Assembly: GCA_030490835.1 (NCBI GenBank)
Contig: CM059971.1
Coordinates: 121,738,564 to 121,802,563 of the forward strand
Origin: Annona cherimola
Lineage: Eukaryota; Streptophyta; Magnoliopsida; Magnoliales; Annonaceae
Direction of reading: 5' to 3'
Length of the DNA: 64,000 nt
Part shown: piece by piece, positions 10,248 through 22,424 of the stretch
How positions within the stretch are numbered: the stretch's first letter is position 1
How the letters are laid out: each line of letters opens with the position of its first letter
The notes under the pieces: model-generated
What the model was told of the DNA's origin: nothing
Seen by the model: the letters and a program-made list of their open reading frames with translations, nothing else
Database searches by the model: none
Translations under genes and position numbers: made by a program

Positions 10248-10763
10248 CATAGGATATTTAGAAAGATTTTATTTTGCTATTTTTGAAAGATATTAGAAGA
10301 TTCCTAGGATATTTTAGAATCTGTTTAAAATAAGCATGTATCTATTTTAAGTTTACTTCCTTAAGAAGTTTACTTAAAATATACAACTTCCTTTTCTAGA
10401 AAGATTTTCCTAGGATATTTTAGAATTTGTTTAAAATAAGCATGTATCTATTTTAAGTTTACCTTTTTAAGAAGTTTACTTTCTTAAGAAGTTTACTTAA
10501 AATATATATTGCTTTTTCTAGAAGGATTTCATTTGCTAAGATTGGATGGTATGTTCACCTATAAATATAGTCATTGTATGTTCTAAAGGGAGATCAGTTT
10601 TGAGAATTATAAAGAAGTGTCTCTTGGTTTTTTTCCCTTCTACTCCTCTTTTCTTTATCTTTCCCCTTATTCTTCTACTCCTTCTACCTTCCTTCTTCTA
10701 TTCTCATCTCTTTAGAGGTCCCTTCCTCTTTCTTCTATTTTCTTCTCTACCCATCCTACATCA
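10248..10763 (+). repeat. gypsy 5' LTR, remaining ~516 bp
   Basis: Colinear with 14506-15018 of the 3' LTR; ends CCTACATCA. The ATAAT at 10243-10247 before it is the right duplication of the nested element. It carries an internal duplication of the AAGTTTAC / CTTAAGAAG segment and a TATAAATA box at about 10558-10566, a plausible LTR promoter. With 2678-2748 the full LTR is 587 bp. Confidence 0.92.
10558..10567 (+). promoter_or_regulatory. Candidate LTR TATA box
   Basis: CTATAAATATAG in the 5' LTR, conserved at about 14817-14826 in the 3' LTR. Position about 200 bp before the LTR end is reasonable for the U3/R boundary. No transcript evidence. Confidence 0.45.
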
Positions 10764-10765
10764 AT

Positions 10766-10777
10766 TGGTATCAGAGC
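10766..10777 (+). other. Primer-binding site (initiator Met-tRNA type)
   Basis: TGGTATCAGAGC lies two bases after the CA end of the 5' LTR. This is the standard 12-nt complement of the initiator methionine tRNA 3' end in plant LTR retrotransposons. Confidence 0.92.
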
Positions 10778-10831
10778 CAAACCTGGTACTACTTTCACCC
10801 AATTTCTATTACTGTTTGCAATCCAAAAAAA

Positions 10832-11105
10832 AAAAACTGCTGCTGTCCACAAATCGCTGTTGTCCATTCTATTGCCATATTGCTGTCCATGAACTGCTGC
10901 CATCTACAAAACACTGTTGTCCATTTTATTGGAGTTTGCTGTCCACAAGCTGGTACTATCATTGCTGTCCATTCTATTGGAGATTGCTGCTGCTGTCCAC
11001 AAATCGCTGCTGTCCATTCTATTGCCATATTGCTGTCCACGAACTGCTGCCATCTACAAATCACTGTTGTCCATTTTATTGGAGTTTGTTGTCCACAAGC
11101 TGAAG
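10832..11105 (+). repeat. gypsy leader tandem duplication (~146 bp x 2)
   Basis: The block with CTGCTGTCCACAAATCGCTG, ATTGCCATATTGCTGTCCA and ACTGCTGCCATCTACAAA occurs twice (from about 10839 and about 10986), and shorter TGTCCATT(C/T)TATTGGAG motifs recur inside. It lies in the untranslated leader between the primer site and gag. Open frames across it are repeat artefacts. Confidence 0.85.
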
Positions 11106-11309
11106 TTGCTGAAATTACTTTCAATCTGTCTCTCGCTAAACTTGGTAATATTGGACCTCAACAGGTACATTTTCTCTAGTTGAAAGTACTTAATTCATAT
11201 CTGTTTCAATCAAGTTCTTTGCTTTTGAACCTTTTAAAAAAAGAGAAAAAAAAATCATTCTTAGTAGTAAGTCTTTCCTATATCAGCATAAGTTGAATTT
11301 TGAGTCACC

Positions 11310-14300
11310 ATGCCTACTAATGCTGAATTAAATGCTGAACTCGAAGCTTTATCCAATTCTATTGATAATCGATTTGAATCTTTAACAGTCCTTTGTGATA
11401 CCTTGGCCCAAAAGCAAGAAGATTTCCAAAAAGAAACCACCTCTTCCATTCAATCTCTCATTACCTCAGTAAATAGGTTGACTGAAATTGTTGGAAAACG
11501 TCCTATGATTGAGACTGGACAATCATTTCGAAATGGTCAATCACACAATACTCATGTTTCTAGTAGCTCTCCTATCATAACTGGCCTTCTCCAAAATCCA
11601 AACATACATGCTAAAGGTCATCATAACCCAGAGCATTCACATATTCCAGAAATGCATACAAATTTGGAAAATCATGAAAACGACAATAATTTTTATGAAA
11701 TTGGTTTTGCAAACAATCTTAGACATGGGAACTATCAGAGAAATTATAATATACCTTTTCCACAACAACAACGGCGCGTAACTGATAATTCTTGGATGGC
11801 AAAACAAGTCAAGGTAGATGCTCCTAGTTATGACGGTCGTCTAGACCCTAATGCTTTCTTAGATTGGTTGGCAGACATGTAAGATTTCTTTTGTTGGTAT
11901 GATATGGATGATGCCCAACGATTGAGATTTACAAAAATGAAACTTGTTGGGTCTGCCAAACGCTATTGGCAAGGGGTTCTAGATGAAAGTCAACGCATAA
12001 GAGTACCTATCACAACATGGGCTGAAATGAAAGCTAAATTGAAAGAGAAATACCTTCCTGAATATCATCAGACTCAACTATTGGAACAACTGGTTAACTT
12101 GAGACAAGGATCATTAAGTGTAACTGACTATCTTAATAAGTTTGAAGATTTAAAAATGAAATGTGGAATACAGGAAGATCATTGGGTTACACGAACAAAG
12201 TTTATCAATGGCTTGAAACCAGAAATCAAAACTTTGTTGAAATTGCATTCAGTTGTTTCTGTGGAAGACGCATATTATAAAACTCTAGAATTGGAAAATT
12301 TTCAAAAATCTATCACTAACAAACGTTTGATTCCACAAACTGGAGAGACAAGGGTATCCAAATTAAATTCTAATCTAACGTCTTTTCAAGGAACAACTAA
12401 ACCATTGCATGAACAATACACAAGTAGGGAAAAGAGTTATCCAGTTTCTCGATTTGATGCTACTAGTAAGCGGATTAATGGTCTATGTTTTCGTTGTGGG
12501 GGTAAAGGTCATATTGCATCACAATGTCCTCAGCACACACTTACAATTAATCATGTAGAGGATCATGAAGATGTGACCATTGATCAAGTTGCTGAAACTT
12601 TTAATGAACCATCGGATTGTGAACTTGATGGAGACTATAGCTATAATGAGGACTTGCAATTAAATGTTATGCGTTGCATTTTGACTACTTTTTCAAATAG
12701 TGATTGGAGACGTACAAATATATTTCATCAATTTTTTAAATGTGGGAATACAGTATGCAAGATTGTTATAGATGGAGGTAGTTCCATGAATGTGATTGCC
12801 AAATCAGCTATAGCCAGATTGAATTTGAAAATTGAACCACATCCTCATCCATATTGTGTAGCATGGGTAGACAAAACTACACTTCCTGTTAATGAAAGAT
12901 GCTTGGTTCCTATATCGATGGGTGATTATTCTGATCATATTTGGTGTGATGTGCTACCCATGGATGCGGCTCATATTCTTCTTGGTCGACCATGGCTATA
13001 TGACTTAAAAGTAATCCATTATGGGCAACCCAACACCTATATTATTAAGCATAATGGAAAATCTATCCTTTTGAAGCCTGCTAAACCTAAAGAAAGTGAT
13101 AGATCCCACAAAGAGTCTCCAGTTGATTCATCTGAAAAACGACCTTTGCATATTCTTACAAGAAAACAATTTGAAAAAGAAGGACAAGATTCGAGACTCA
13201 TTCTAGCTATAGTAGCCAAAGAGGACGCAAATACAGCTCAAAAGAGAAACACTGAACTATGCACTTCTTTGCCTATACCACATATTCTTTGGCAAGACAT
13301 TAGTATGGACTTTATTCTCGGATTGCCTAAAACCTCTCGAGGATTTGATTCAATTCTTGTGGTGGTTGATAGATTTTTGAAAATGGATCATTTTATCCCA
13401 TGTACGAAATCTGCTTGTGCTTCATATATGTCAAAATTATTCTTTAGAGAAATTGTTAAGCTTCACGGTTTACCAACTTCCATCGTTTCTGATCGGGATG
13501 TTAAATTTGTAAGCTATTTTTGGAAGACATTGTGGAAACTCTCGGGTACCAAATTGAAATTTTCATCTATTTTTCATCCACAAACTGATGGCCAAACTGA
13601 GGTAGTCAATCGGAGTTTGGGAAATCTGCTTAGGACTTTGGTGGGAGAACATATTGGAACTTGGGATTCTGTATTGGCTATTGCCGAATTTGCATACAAC
13701 AATTCAGTCAATCGTTCTACTGGGAAATCTCCTTTTGAAATCGTCTATGGTTATATTCCTCGAGCTCCCATTGATTTAATTCCTTTACCTATTGATACCC
13801 TTTCATTTGATACTGCTGAATCTTTTGCTCAACACATTCGAGATATTCATGTTGATATTAGAAGAAAGATTACTCTAAGTAATGAAAATTATAAGCTTGC
13901 TACAGATGTTTATAGAAGAAAACAAGAGTTTGATGTAGGGGATTACGTCATGGTTCGTGTCCATCCAGAAAGATTTTCTAAAAATTCTTTTAAAAAGTTG
14001 CATGCACGAGCCAGTGAACCCTTTCGTGTTTTAAGAAAATTGGGATCCAATGCATATGAACTTGATTTGCCTTCAGATATAGGAATTAGTTCTACTTTCA
14101 ATATAGAGGATTTGTTTCCTTACCGAGGTACTTTTGAGCCTCCAAGTTTGTCTGCAGGAATTTCAACAGATAACAGTTCAGCATTACCACATGTGCCTAT
14201 ACTTCCACGAGTATCGTCTACTTTTTCAGATCAGATAGAGGATATCCTACAAGATGAACTTGTCACTACTGGATCAGGCATTATGCAAAGATTTCTTGTC

Positions 14301-14504
14301 AAGTGGAAAAACAAGCTTGATTCTGATGCTACATGGGTTACTGAAGATGACTTACGCCGCTTGGATCCAAATATTCTTGAGCAGTATCAAAATCAGAACT
14401 CTCCAGTGGCGAGTTTTTCGAAGCCGGGAAGAATTGATGAAAATAGCAAGAAATTTTTCAAATCTATCTATTCTAGGCGCAAGAATTTTGTAAAAGGGAA
14501 ATAA
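11310..14504 (+). pseudogene. gypsy gag-protease-integrase-chromodomain polyprotein, RT deleted, one stop
   Basis: The frame from ATG 11310 is broken by a single in-frame TAA at 11880-11882 and then open to 14504 (866 codons from ATG 11904). Order: gag N-terminus with coiled-coil-like stretch; gag core (VDAPSYDGRLDPNAFLDWL, stop, then KMKLVGSAKRYWQGV and LEQLVNLRQGSLSVTDYLNKF); CCHC knuckle CFRCGGKGHIASQC near 12486-12527; aspartic protease IVIDGGSSMNVI near 12760 with LLGRPWLYD. The frame then passes directly into the integrase core: DISMDFILGLP, IVSDRDVKF, HPQTDGQTEVVNRSLGNLLR, with D, D and E all present. A chromodomain-like tail follows (RFLVKWKNK, ATWVTEDDL). RT, RNase H and the HHCC part of integrase are missing without loss of frame. 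The last ~23 codons lie inside the 3' LTR. Confidence 0.93.
14422..14434 (+). other. Polypurine tract before 3' LTR
   Basis: AGCCGGGAAGAAT immediately precedes the LTR start TGATGA at 14435. Position and purine richness fit the plus-strand primer. It lies within the polyprotein coding frame. Confidence 0.7.
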
Positions 14505-15018
14505 TCATAGGATATTTAGAAAGATTTTATTTTGCTATTTTTGAAAGATATTAGAAGATTCCTAGGATATTTTAGGATCTGTTTAAAATAAGCATGTATC
14601 TATTTTAAGTTTACTTCCTTAAGAAGTTTACTTAAAATATACAACTTCCTTTTCTAGAAATATTTTCTTAGGATATTTTAGAATTTGTTTAAAATAAGCA
14701 TGTATCTATTTTAAGTTTACCTTTTTAAGAAGTTTACTTTCTTAAGAAGTTTACTTAAAATATATATTGCTTTTTCTAGAAGGATTTCATTTGCTAAGAT
14801 TGGGTGGTATGTTCACCTATAAATATAGTCATTGCATGTTCTAAAGGGAGATCAGTTTTGAGAATTATAAAGAAGTGTCTCTTGGTTTTTTTCCCTTCTA
14901 CTCCTCTTTTCTTTATCTTTCCCCTTATTCTTCTACTCCTTCTACCTTCCTTCTATTCTCATCTCTTTAGAGGTCCCTTCCTCTTTCTTCTATTTTCTTC
15001 TCTACCCATCTTACATCA
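14435..15018 (+). repeat. gypsy 3' LTR (584 bp)
   Basis: TG...CA ends, colinear with the two 5' LTR pieces. Differences by eye are about eight substitutions and a 3-bp CTT-type indel near 14951. It contains the polyprotein stop codon at 14502-14504. Confidence 0.93.
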
Positions 15019-15023
15019 GACAT
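15019..15023. repeat. 5-bp target site duplication GACAT, right copy
   Basis: Partner of 2673-2677; see there. Copia sequence resumes with GGACGACATATT. Confidence 0.9.
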
Positions 15024-16462
15024 GGACGACATATTGTATAATCCTTATTAAGTAGTCCTCTAAGTAGCGTCTAATGGGTTGATAAATCCTTTATCAAGAA
15101 ACCAGAGTGATCAAAAATAAAGTAGAATGGATAATCATGTATAAGCTTTGAAACAGATAAAAGTCACTTCTTAAATCCTGGAACAACCAACACGTCTTCT
15201 AAAGAATTTTGTTCCCCGCCATTTCAACGAAACTAGTACCAATATGTGAGATTTGCTAAGAATGCCCATTACCGACCATAACTTTATCATTGCCTTCATA
15301 GGATAGAGAAGTAGTAAGTCTATGTGCATCCGAGGTTATATGTGTTGTAGCACCTATGTCGGGATGCCAATCTTTAGGAGTAATGTCTTCCAAGTGCAAA
15401 CTATCAATCGTTAAGGGATATCACTAGCTTGGTAGTTATTATCAAAGGGGTGCCAACATTTCAACGCGGCATGCCCCTCGCGTTTACAAATGTGGCAAAT
15501 ATAAATAGTATTCGAGGCTCGCTAATTTGGAGAAACTGAAGCAACATTACTGCCATGTGCAGTGTTGTCATGTGAGGATGAAGTGAGACTAGGAAAATTA
15601 GATTGAGTATATTGATTAACTACGGAAAATCTCTTCCCCTAAAACTGAAACCATGACCTCTACTACATCCTCAAAAAGAGCCTCTGTTGCCACCTGAACC
15701 ACCATATTGTGTCATGTAAGCCATATGTTAATTTGGACTGAATATTACCTGACATTCTTTCTTCCTATGAATTTTCATATTTTGTAATTGCAGAACAAGT
15801 TCAGTATATGAGGGAAGAGGAAGTCGCATCATTACGGTTTTTAAGGCCTCATAATTATCTCCAAGATCTTCAGGAGTTGAAACACCTTGTTATAACTAGA
15901 AAGAGGCTTCCTAATTGAGTTGAGTTGCTCACAAATGGATTTGAATTCCTTTATATAAATTGGCAGTAACTTGTTTCCTTTTTCAATCAGTTAAAGTTGT
16001 GTTAACATATCGAATTCCCTCGCCACTAAACTTTGTGTAGAATGATCCTTGAATACCTTCCATACTTCAGCTACTGATTTTATGCTTACAAAATGGCCAA
16101 GTACATCCTTAGATAAAGTATTAATAATCCAAGATTTTATAACCTGTCCATGCGAATCCAGGTAGCATAAATTGGGTTTGAGATTTATATAATATCTAAA
16201 CTAGGAACAAGCTATGGTGATCCTTTTGTGTCACCATTCAAGAAGCCAAATAAGTCTTGGCTTTCAACTAGTGACATAACCTGTGCTTCCTATAGTAGAA
16301 AATTGGTATTCGTGAGCTTCAAAGTCAGAAGATTGCTCGTGTTAATGGCTAATGGGAACAGATATTTGGGAGTTGGTGCTCGTAGCTGTGAGATTTGATT
16401 TGGTTGATTGTTATCATATTATGGTGAGAAGTTGTCGTGCCCCTATTATAGCTCTGACACCA
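15024..16462 (-). mobile_element. Ty1/copia retrotransposon, 5' portion (gag, protease, primer site)
   Basis: Minus-strand continuation of the outer copia element. Going 5' to 3' on the minus strand: a primer site at 16451-16462 (TGGTGTCAGAGC, one mismatch from the usual Met-tRNA complement), gag, a CCHC knuckle, then aspartic protease running into the split point. Interrupted by stops, so decayed. Confidence 0.85.
15040..16440 (-). pseudogene. copia gag and protease, degenerate
   Basis: The minus strand encodes a CHICKREGHAALKC zinc knuckle (CX2CX4HX4C) near 15455-15510, preceded by a Gly/Arg-rich segment near 15640-15700. Then comes DIGATTHITSD near 15350 (copia protease D-S-G-A-x-x-H, with Ser changed to Ile) and VMVGNGHS near 15270. 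Interrupted by stops. Confidence 0.8.
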
Positions 16463-16650
16463 TAAAGACAATATCACAAATAAAAAAGAAAACTACAGAT
16501 AGTCGTTTGTTTTTTCCCAGGTGTAGCTTTACATGAGATGGGTATTATATATACAAAACAGCAAGAGTCATTACAGCAAAAATAATTTTAAAAAGCATTC
16601 CAATACAATAGGAGCTACATTTGGAAGGGCTATATCTGTATTTGAACGTG
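16463..16650 (-). repeat. Probable copia 5' LTR, outer end not defined
   Basis: Sequence beyond the primer site should be the copia 5' LTR. The 3' LTR is outside the window, so I cannot align the two and the right boundary is a guess. Confidence 0.45.
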
Positions 16651-19600
16651 TGCCGAGCTAGATATTATTGAACGTGTTCTTAGCTGAACATTATATAGAA
16701 TTATTAGCAATTATGCGAGCTTGTTGCGCTTCTAACACGACTTCGAAATGTCGAAGTTCGTTTATTTTGATCAGAGTATTCCTTCCATTCCAAGTTTTAT
16801 TTTGCTATTTTTTATTTTTTTTTTCTTTTCATCAGCTAATCAAAAATACATTTTAGAAACCATAAGCTAAAAAATTGTGGCCTGCGCATTTTATTGTCGA
16901 CTACTTTTCTACCTTGGAATTATGAATGTGAGAATGGTGAAATATTAAATAATTTTAAAGCACTAGACTTTACCCCAAATTTGAAAATTTCTCCTCTAAC
17001 ACCCCTTCACAATTGACACTCGAACCAAACACCTAAAGGCCCCAAAAGCAAGATCCATTCACCTTCACTTTTGATTTCAATAGTAGATGTATTATCATAT
17101 ATGGAGGCACCAAAATCATTTCTTTTCCTTGGCCATCGAGTGGAACCTTAATCTTTTACTTGGTGCATCATTAACTACCATTGAAAATGTCCAGTGACTT
17201 TCGGTGAATAATTTGGCACCATTAAGCAATTTGAACTTTTACTTGTTCTTTTGGTTGAGATATATATATATATATTGAATGGTTTTGACTTAGATTCAAA
17301 CATACTCATTGTTTGGTTTCTACATTAATGTAATGTTTGAACAGTTCTGATTGTCATTGTTTTACTATAACGTTTGAACATTGCAATTGATTGTCATAGT
17401 TCAACTGGAATGTTAGAACATAATTAATTATGATGTTAGCATAGTGTGTTTGAATGAGGTTAAACTATAATTTTAGTACCATTAAGTGATTTAATCTCTA
17501 ATGTAATGATCAGTTTCGATAGTGTATTTGATTCTCTCTTGAAAAAATAGTGTATTTGACTAACATTTTTTATTAAAAAAATATGCATTCGTTTTCATAT
17601 CTAGTTGCATTTTTTTATGAAGGTATTGAAGGATAAATCCATACCCAGACTGAACCTTGCTTCCCTACCTTAGATCAAGGGAAAAGTCTTCTTCTTTGAG
17701 AAAAAAACTTAATTTAGTCGTTGAAAATTTAGAATCCATTGGTGGTTTTTTTGCAAAATAGACATTGTAAGTATGAAAATTTGCATTTTTGCACAGATTT
17801 CTCACTGTGATGAAGTAGAGAAACTAGTTCATTTTACCTAATACTATCTCTCTTTTCTTTCTTTCTTTCTTTTTTTTTTTTTTACCAAAGCTAATCTTCA
17901 AGATCTAACTTAGCAGAAAGTCTACCACTGCAATCGCAATTATATAAGTTGCAGAAACTAGTGTTGCAAGTAAATGTATCTGATCTTGATTCCCTCTCAT
18001 TTTATCTTTTCTTGCTTAGGGGATGCCCAAGCACGAAAGTGTTTATCTTGGTGGTTGGTCTAATCTCTTCTCCAAAATAGTTTTATTTTCTAATCATTTT
18101 TTCATATTTTCTATACAGTTATCCTACTTTTCAATCATTTCTCCAAAATTAATCTATCTATTTTAACTTTTTTTCTACTTCTGATTGTTACCCTTATCAT
18201 ATTATATAATTTCTCTCATTGCAAAAACTTGTACACCTAAAACTTTTTTTGAAAATTTTTGACCCCGTACCTAACACAACATTAAGTGGTAACTAATATT
18301 GTTAAGTTAGTTTTGCAGTCACTGTCTATACAAACAAAGCAATTAGCTGAAGTGGAATATTGGGATAGTCAGGTACCTCCAAATTGCCTCATCACCTTAT
18401 AGAAGTCTACATTGAGTACATGAACCAATAATTTTCACACTATCTAATTTTTGAAATTTTTGTTAAGAAATTCCCCTACTCTAAAGAGAATGAAGATCTT
18501 CCCACTATTCTAGATAAAGGCATTTCGTGTGTGCATTTTAGACAGACCCTTGGCATTACAAAGAGCATCTGCTGATGCTTTAGTGAACTTCTTGTAAGTA
18601 CGTGTCTGATCTCTATTTTGTATTATCTTTTGAAAGTGGCATGTTGAGTATTTTCCCTTCATATTGAGCACTGATCTTGTAATTCAACAAGAAATTGTGT
18701 TGTAAGAAAAATCCCCATGACATAAAGGATTGTTACCTTTTCTATATGTTTTTTATTATTACCTTTTCTACTTAACATTTCTTTTGTGTGATGTTCTGTA
18801 GTTTTATGGAGTGCAGTCAGCTAAATTTCTCCTTACTATGCCATTGGTGAAGACAATTCGGAAGCCATTATCACCGGAAGGGGTTAAGTTGGATTTAGTA
18901 GATTGCCAGTCATTTCTAGGTACACTAAATGATGGTTAACGCTATTGTCAGTTGTTTTTAAGTACTTTGAATGTGGTTAGTGCTATTATTTGTACGACTA
19001 AAATGACCTAACATGTATTGCAATTATCAAGAAAGCACGTAAGCCCTAGGCTTTTTCGACAGTGCCAATCTACTTTTGTGTCTCGTTTGCTAGTCTAATG
19101 AAACATTGATGGCGGCTTTTTTCTAAGGAGGATTGCGAAGATGAATCTAAAAGGTTGATTTTGAACTATTGTTTTGCTGATAGCTAGTTTCTACTTACCA
19201 CAACCACTTAGGTGTTTGAAAAGAGAAATGAAAGTTTTTCTTGAGAACAAAATGTGCATGAGATTCAATAATTTAATACTGTGTTGAATTTTATGGTGGA
19301 GATGACTTTGCCTGATCATATTTCTACCCGAATATGTCCTTGGACATAACTACTACGCTGATTTAATTAAGACAAGCCTAAAGAAAATTTATCTTAGGTC
19401 ATGTTTGTCTACAAATAAGAAAGGCAATCACTTTATGATACTTATTTTTAAATTCCAAAGTCGTTTCTATTCATGTCCGTATGAAAATTATGTTTCTGGT
19501 GTGGTTTTATCAATTGGAATCTTATTAGAGTTGCATTGGATGCAATTGACTTTGATTGATCACTTTGACCAGTCTATTACGTTTGGCAATCAGTTTCAGG

Positions 19601-20005
19601 GACGTTGGAAGTGGATTTCCAATTGAACAAACAAACCCATGTGTGATATACACTTAAATGCCAAAATGCCATAACAAATTAATAACTATACTTTTTACAC
19701 GTTGTTGCCACTAGTTTCAATTTGCCCTTTATTTACTTTAATGTTATTTATTTTAGTGGCTGACGTCATCCCAGGTTGTTAACATCATCTACTTGGCTAT
19801 TTTCTTTTGCTTCCCATTTTTGCAATTATACAAACACGCCTCAATTACAATTGGCATCTGAGCATCTAACCATATGATACGGTACTGTCAATGGTGTTGT
19901 ATGGTTACTTGTAACAGCAGTTGCTCTTAATATTAACTACATGTCTTTCTGATGCGAGAACAGATCAAAATCATATTCCACCATTCCTTCAAAAATGAAA
20001 GCCAA
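16651..20005. other. AT-rich intergenic DNA, no supported gene
   Basis: No long open frame or recognisable domain. A MITE relic of the GGGTGTGTTTG family lies at about 18055-18260. An AT repeat sits at about 17262-17275 and a CTTT repeat at about 17855-17885. The plus strand at 18805-18920 reads AKFLLTMPLVKTIRKPLSPEGVKLDLVDCQSFLG after a possible acceptor, conceivably a decayed exon, but I cannot assign it. Confidence 0.5.
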
Positions 20006-20253
20006 AGACTACCAAGAGTGGTGCCCTGGTGGTCAACGCCATCGCCCCTTTGCACGTAGGCGCAGGTTTAATCCTGCCTGTGTGTAGGTGGTTATTTATT
20101 CTCCTCTGTGAGTAGAGTGCTGATTCATTATTCCCTACGCGAGTGGAGATATTTTACAGAAAAATCTCTCCATGATAAGGGTTGTAAATATTTCTAATTG
20201 TAATATTAATTGTGACACTGTACAAAATTCCAATCAAAAAAAGAAAAATATAA
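20006..20253 (+). mobile_element. tRNA-derived SINE with 8-bp flanking repeats
   Basis: The head has a tRNA-like block: an A-box-like GGTGGTCAACGCC near 20028-20040 and a B-box-like AGGTTTAATCC at 20065-20074. An AT-rich body and an A-rich tail near 20236-20253 follow. AAAGCCAA occurs at 19998-20005 and 20254-20261 as a target duplication. About 250 bp, typical SINE length. Confidence 0.65.
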
Positions 20254-20969
20254 AAAGCCAACAACTTCCTGAGCAGACTCGCACATACAGAGTAAACTAT
20301 ACTACACCCTAATATCGGGTCGCAATCTCCTGCGCCCGGGAGCAGGCTGGGCGCGCTTCTATTCTTACTATGTCGCATGCTCACATCCACCATCCTCGGT
20401 GTCCTCCGGATATTGGCAAACGTCCCTTTTATGTGGAGACATAAGAGGTGTCATTAAATGCGGTTTGGGACAATTCATGAATTGTCTTCGGACAATAATC
20501 ATCTCACAAAGGTAGTATGCTATCTTGATAAACATGCTAATCATCACGTTAACGGATAACATACTCACTAAGGCAACATGCTAACCAATACTTAAAACTG
20601 TTGCCATGCAACAGTTGTAATACGCATCCATTGTCTTTATTTCCTTGGAACAGCAACACGGTCCCTATTTTAAATTCGCTACCATTAGAGGTGGGTGTGC
20701 CCGTCAGGACCACAACATTAGGCCAGTTCAGTACTACTAACCTATCATTTAAGAAAAAATTAGAGTTACGCTTAGCCCAAAAGTGGGCTTATCGGCTAAG
20801 CTCATGTTCACAAAACTTGACCCAAAATTTAGTCCAACTAGTAAAATACTCACTATTATTAGTAATGATGAAGTATGAGTACAGAACTATCGGGAAGTCA
20901 TGTAAGATTTCATGTAAAAACTTTTAATAAAAACTTTAGTATAATAGGAGTAATAATGAGGAGTAAAGA

Positions 20970-21645
20970 TAATGGTATTTGATACCGTGCACCTAGGTGC
21001 ACTAAAACATTGGTACACCCGAGTATAAAAACTTATTATTTTTATTTTTTTAAGTTTTCTTAAAACCTATTTTTATTTTTTTTAAGTTTTCTTTATATGC
21101 GACCCACTAAATGCACCCAAGTGTATTTAGCCTCAGTGCAACTGGGTGCATTTGACCTATTTTTTTTAAATTTCAAAAATACCACTAATTTTAAAAAATA
21201 AAAAATATCTAAAAAATTCAAAAATGATAAAAATTAATACACATGTTAAATATACATAGATTAACAATTATATAAAAAAATTTCAAAAAAATTTATAAAT
21301 GAGTTTTTGCACCCGAGTACACTAGATTAGGACTCTTCTTTATACAATCATTAATTTAAATATATTTAACATATGTACCATGTTTTACCATTCTTAAAAA
21401 TTTGTAGATATTTTTTTGAATTTTTTAAAATCAATAGCATTTTCGTAATTTTTTAATTACAAAAATGCCACTGATTTTAAAAAAATTCAAAAAAATATCG
21501 ACAAATCCCCAAATTTGGTAAAAACTTGATACATATATTAAACAAACTTAGTTTAATAATTATATAAAAATTCAAAAAAAATTTAAAAATAGATTCTTGC
21601 ACACAAGTGCACCAAAGCTTAGTACATTTGGTAATGGTCCAAAGA
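20970..21645. mobile_element. Two adjacent fold-back MITEs with GCACC ends
   Basis: Two self-complementary AT-rich units (about 20970-21325 and 21330-21645) have ends containing GTGCACC(T/C)AGGTGCA or GCACCCGAGTACA and inner arms of the CCACTGATTTT / AAAATCA(A/G)TAGC type. They are absent from the corresponding position of duplication copy 2, so they were inserted (or lost there) after the duplication. Confidence 0.65.
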
Positions 21646-22424
21646 TAATAAAGTTAAAACAAATAAATTAATTGCATAGATATTTGTCTATAAATAATTG
21701 AAAAATAGAATAGTTGTATAGAAAAAAGTAAAAAAATAAGATAGTAGTAGAGAATGAAAAGTTCTAAGTGTTAACAAAGAACCACAAAAACAAAACAAAA
21801 AAAAAAATATCAATATGGAAAAGGAAGCATTGACAGGTTCAAAGAACAATATCATTGTCCACTAGACAGAAAAAAGTTCCATCTAACCTTATAAATCTGA
21901 AGGGAAGGGAGGATCGGAATAAAGAACTAAGTGCAACGACTGCCTAATCCCCAAAGCCCCCCTTATTTTCGAGTGCTCATTATATAGGCCTTCACATGAT
22001 TGAATGTGAAATCTTAGGTATGGAGCATGAGATGAATCTCATTATTGTACCAAACATGCTAACGTCAAGAGACTGTTAATGAAAGAATCAGCAACTTTGA
22101 AGAGTGATTTTGCAAGCACAACTATTCTTTCCTCGAAAGAGTGCTAGAGGCAAGCTGTTCATGATGACTAAGATAGTCGCGTGTACACAAGGCTTAGGAA
22201 CGTCGTTTTGAGCTAAGCTAAATGTCCTCTCTTAAGCCAAATAAGAGGCTATAGACCAATCACACATTATCTATGAATTTTGGACAGCTAAGGACCTTAT
22301 TCACTAAACATCAAGACTTCACTATACATTACAAGTATTGTGTTATTAAATTCATCACAATTGTAAGTTTATTTTATATATCCCCTCATTGCCCAATATT
22401 AAGTACAAAACAAATTTTGAGCAC

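Larger units (their letters stand above)
2678..15018 (+). mobile_element. Ty3/gypsy LTR retrotransposon lacking RT, with nested insertion
   Basis: Starts TGATGA at 2678 and ends ACATCA at 15018, with 5-bp GACAT duplications. The 5' LTR is in two pieces (2678-2748 and 10248-10763) because another element sits inside it; the 3' LTR is 14435-15018. Order: LTR, Met-tRNA-type primer site, tandem-repeat leader, gag, zinc knuckle, protease, integrase, chromodomain-like tail, purine tract, LTR. Without the nested element it is about 4.85 kb. The two LTRs differ by roughly eight substitutions and one 3-bp indel by eye, suggesting fairly recent insertion. Reverse transcriptase and RNase H are absent, so it would need enzymes in trans. 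Confidence 0.93.
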
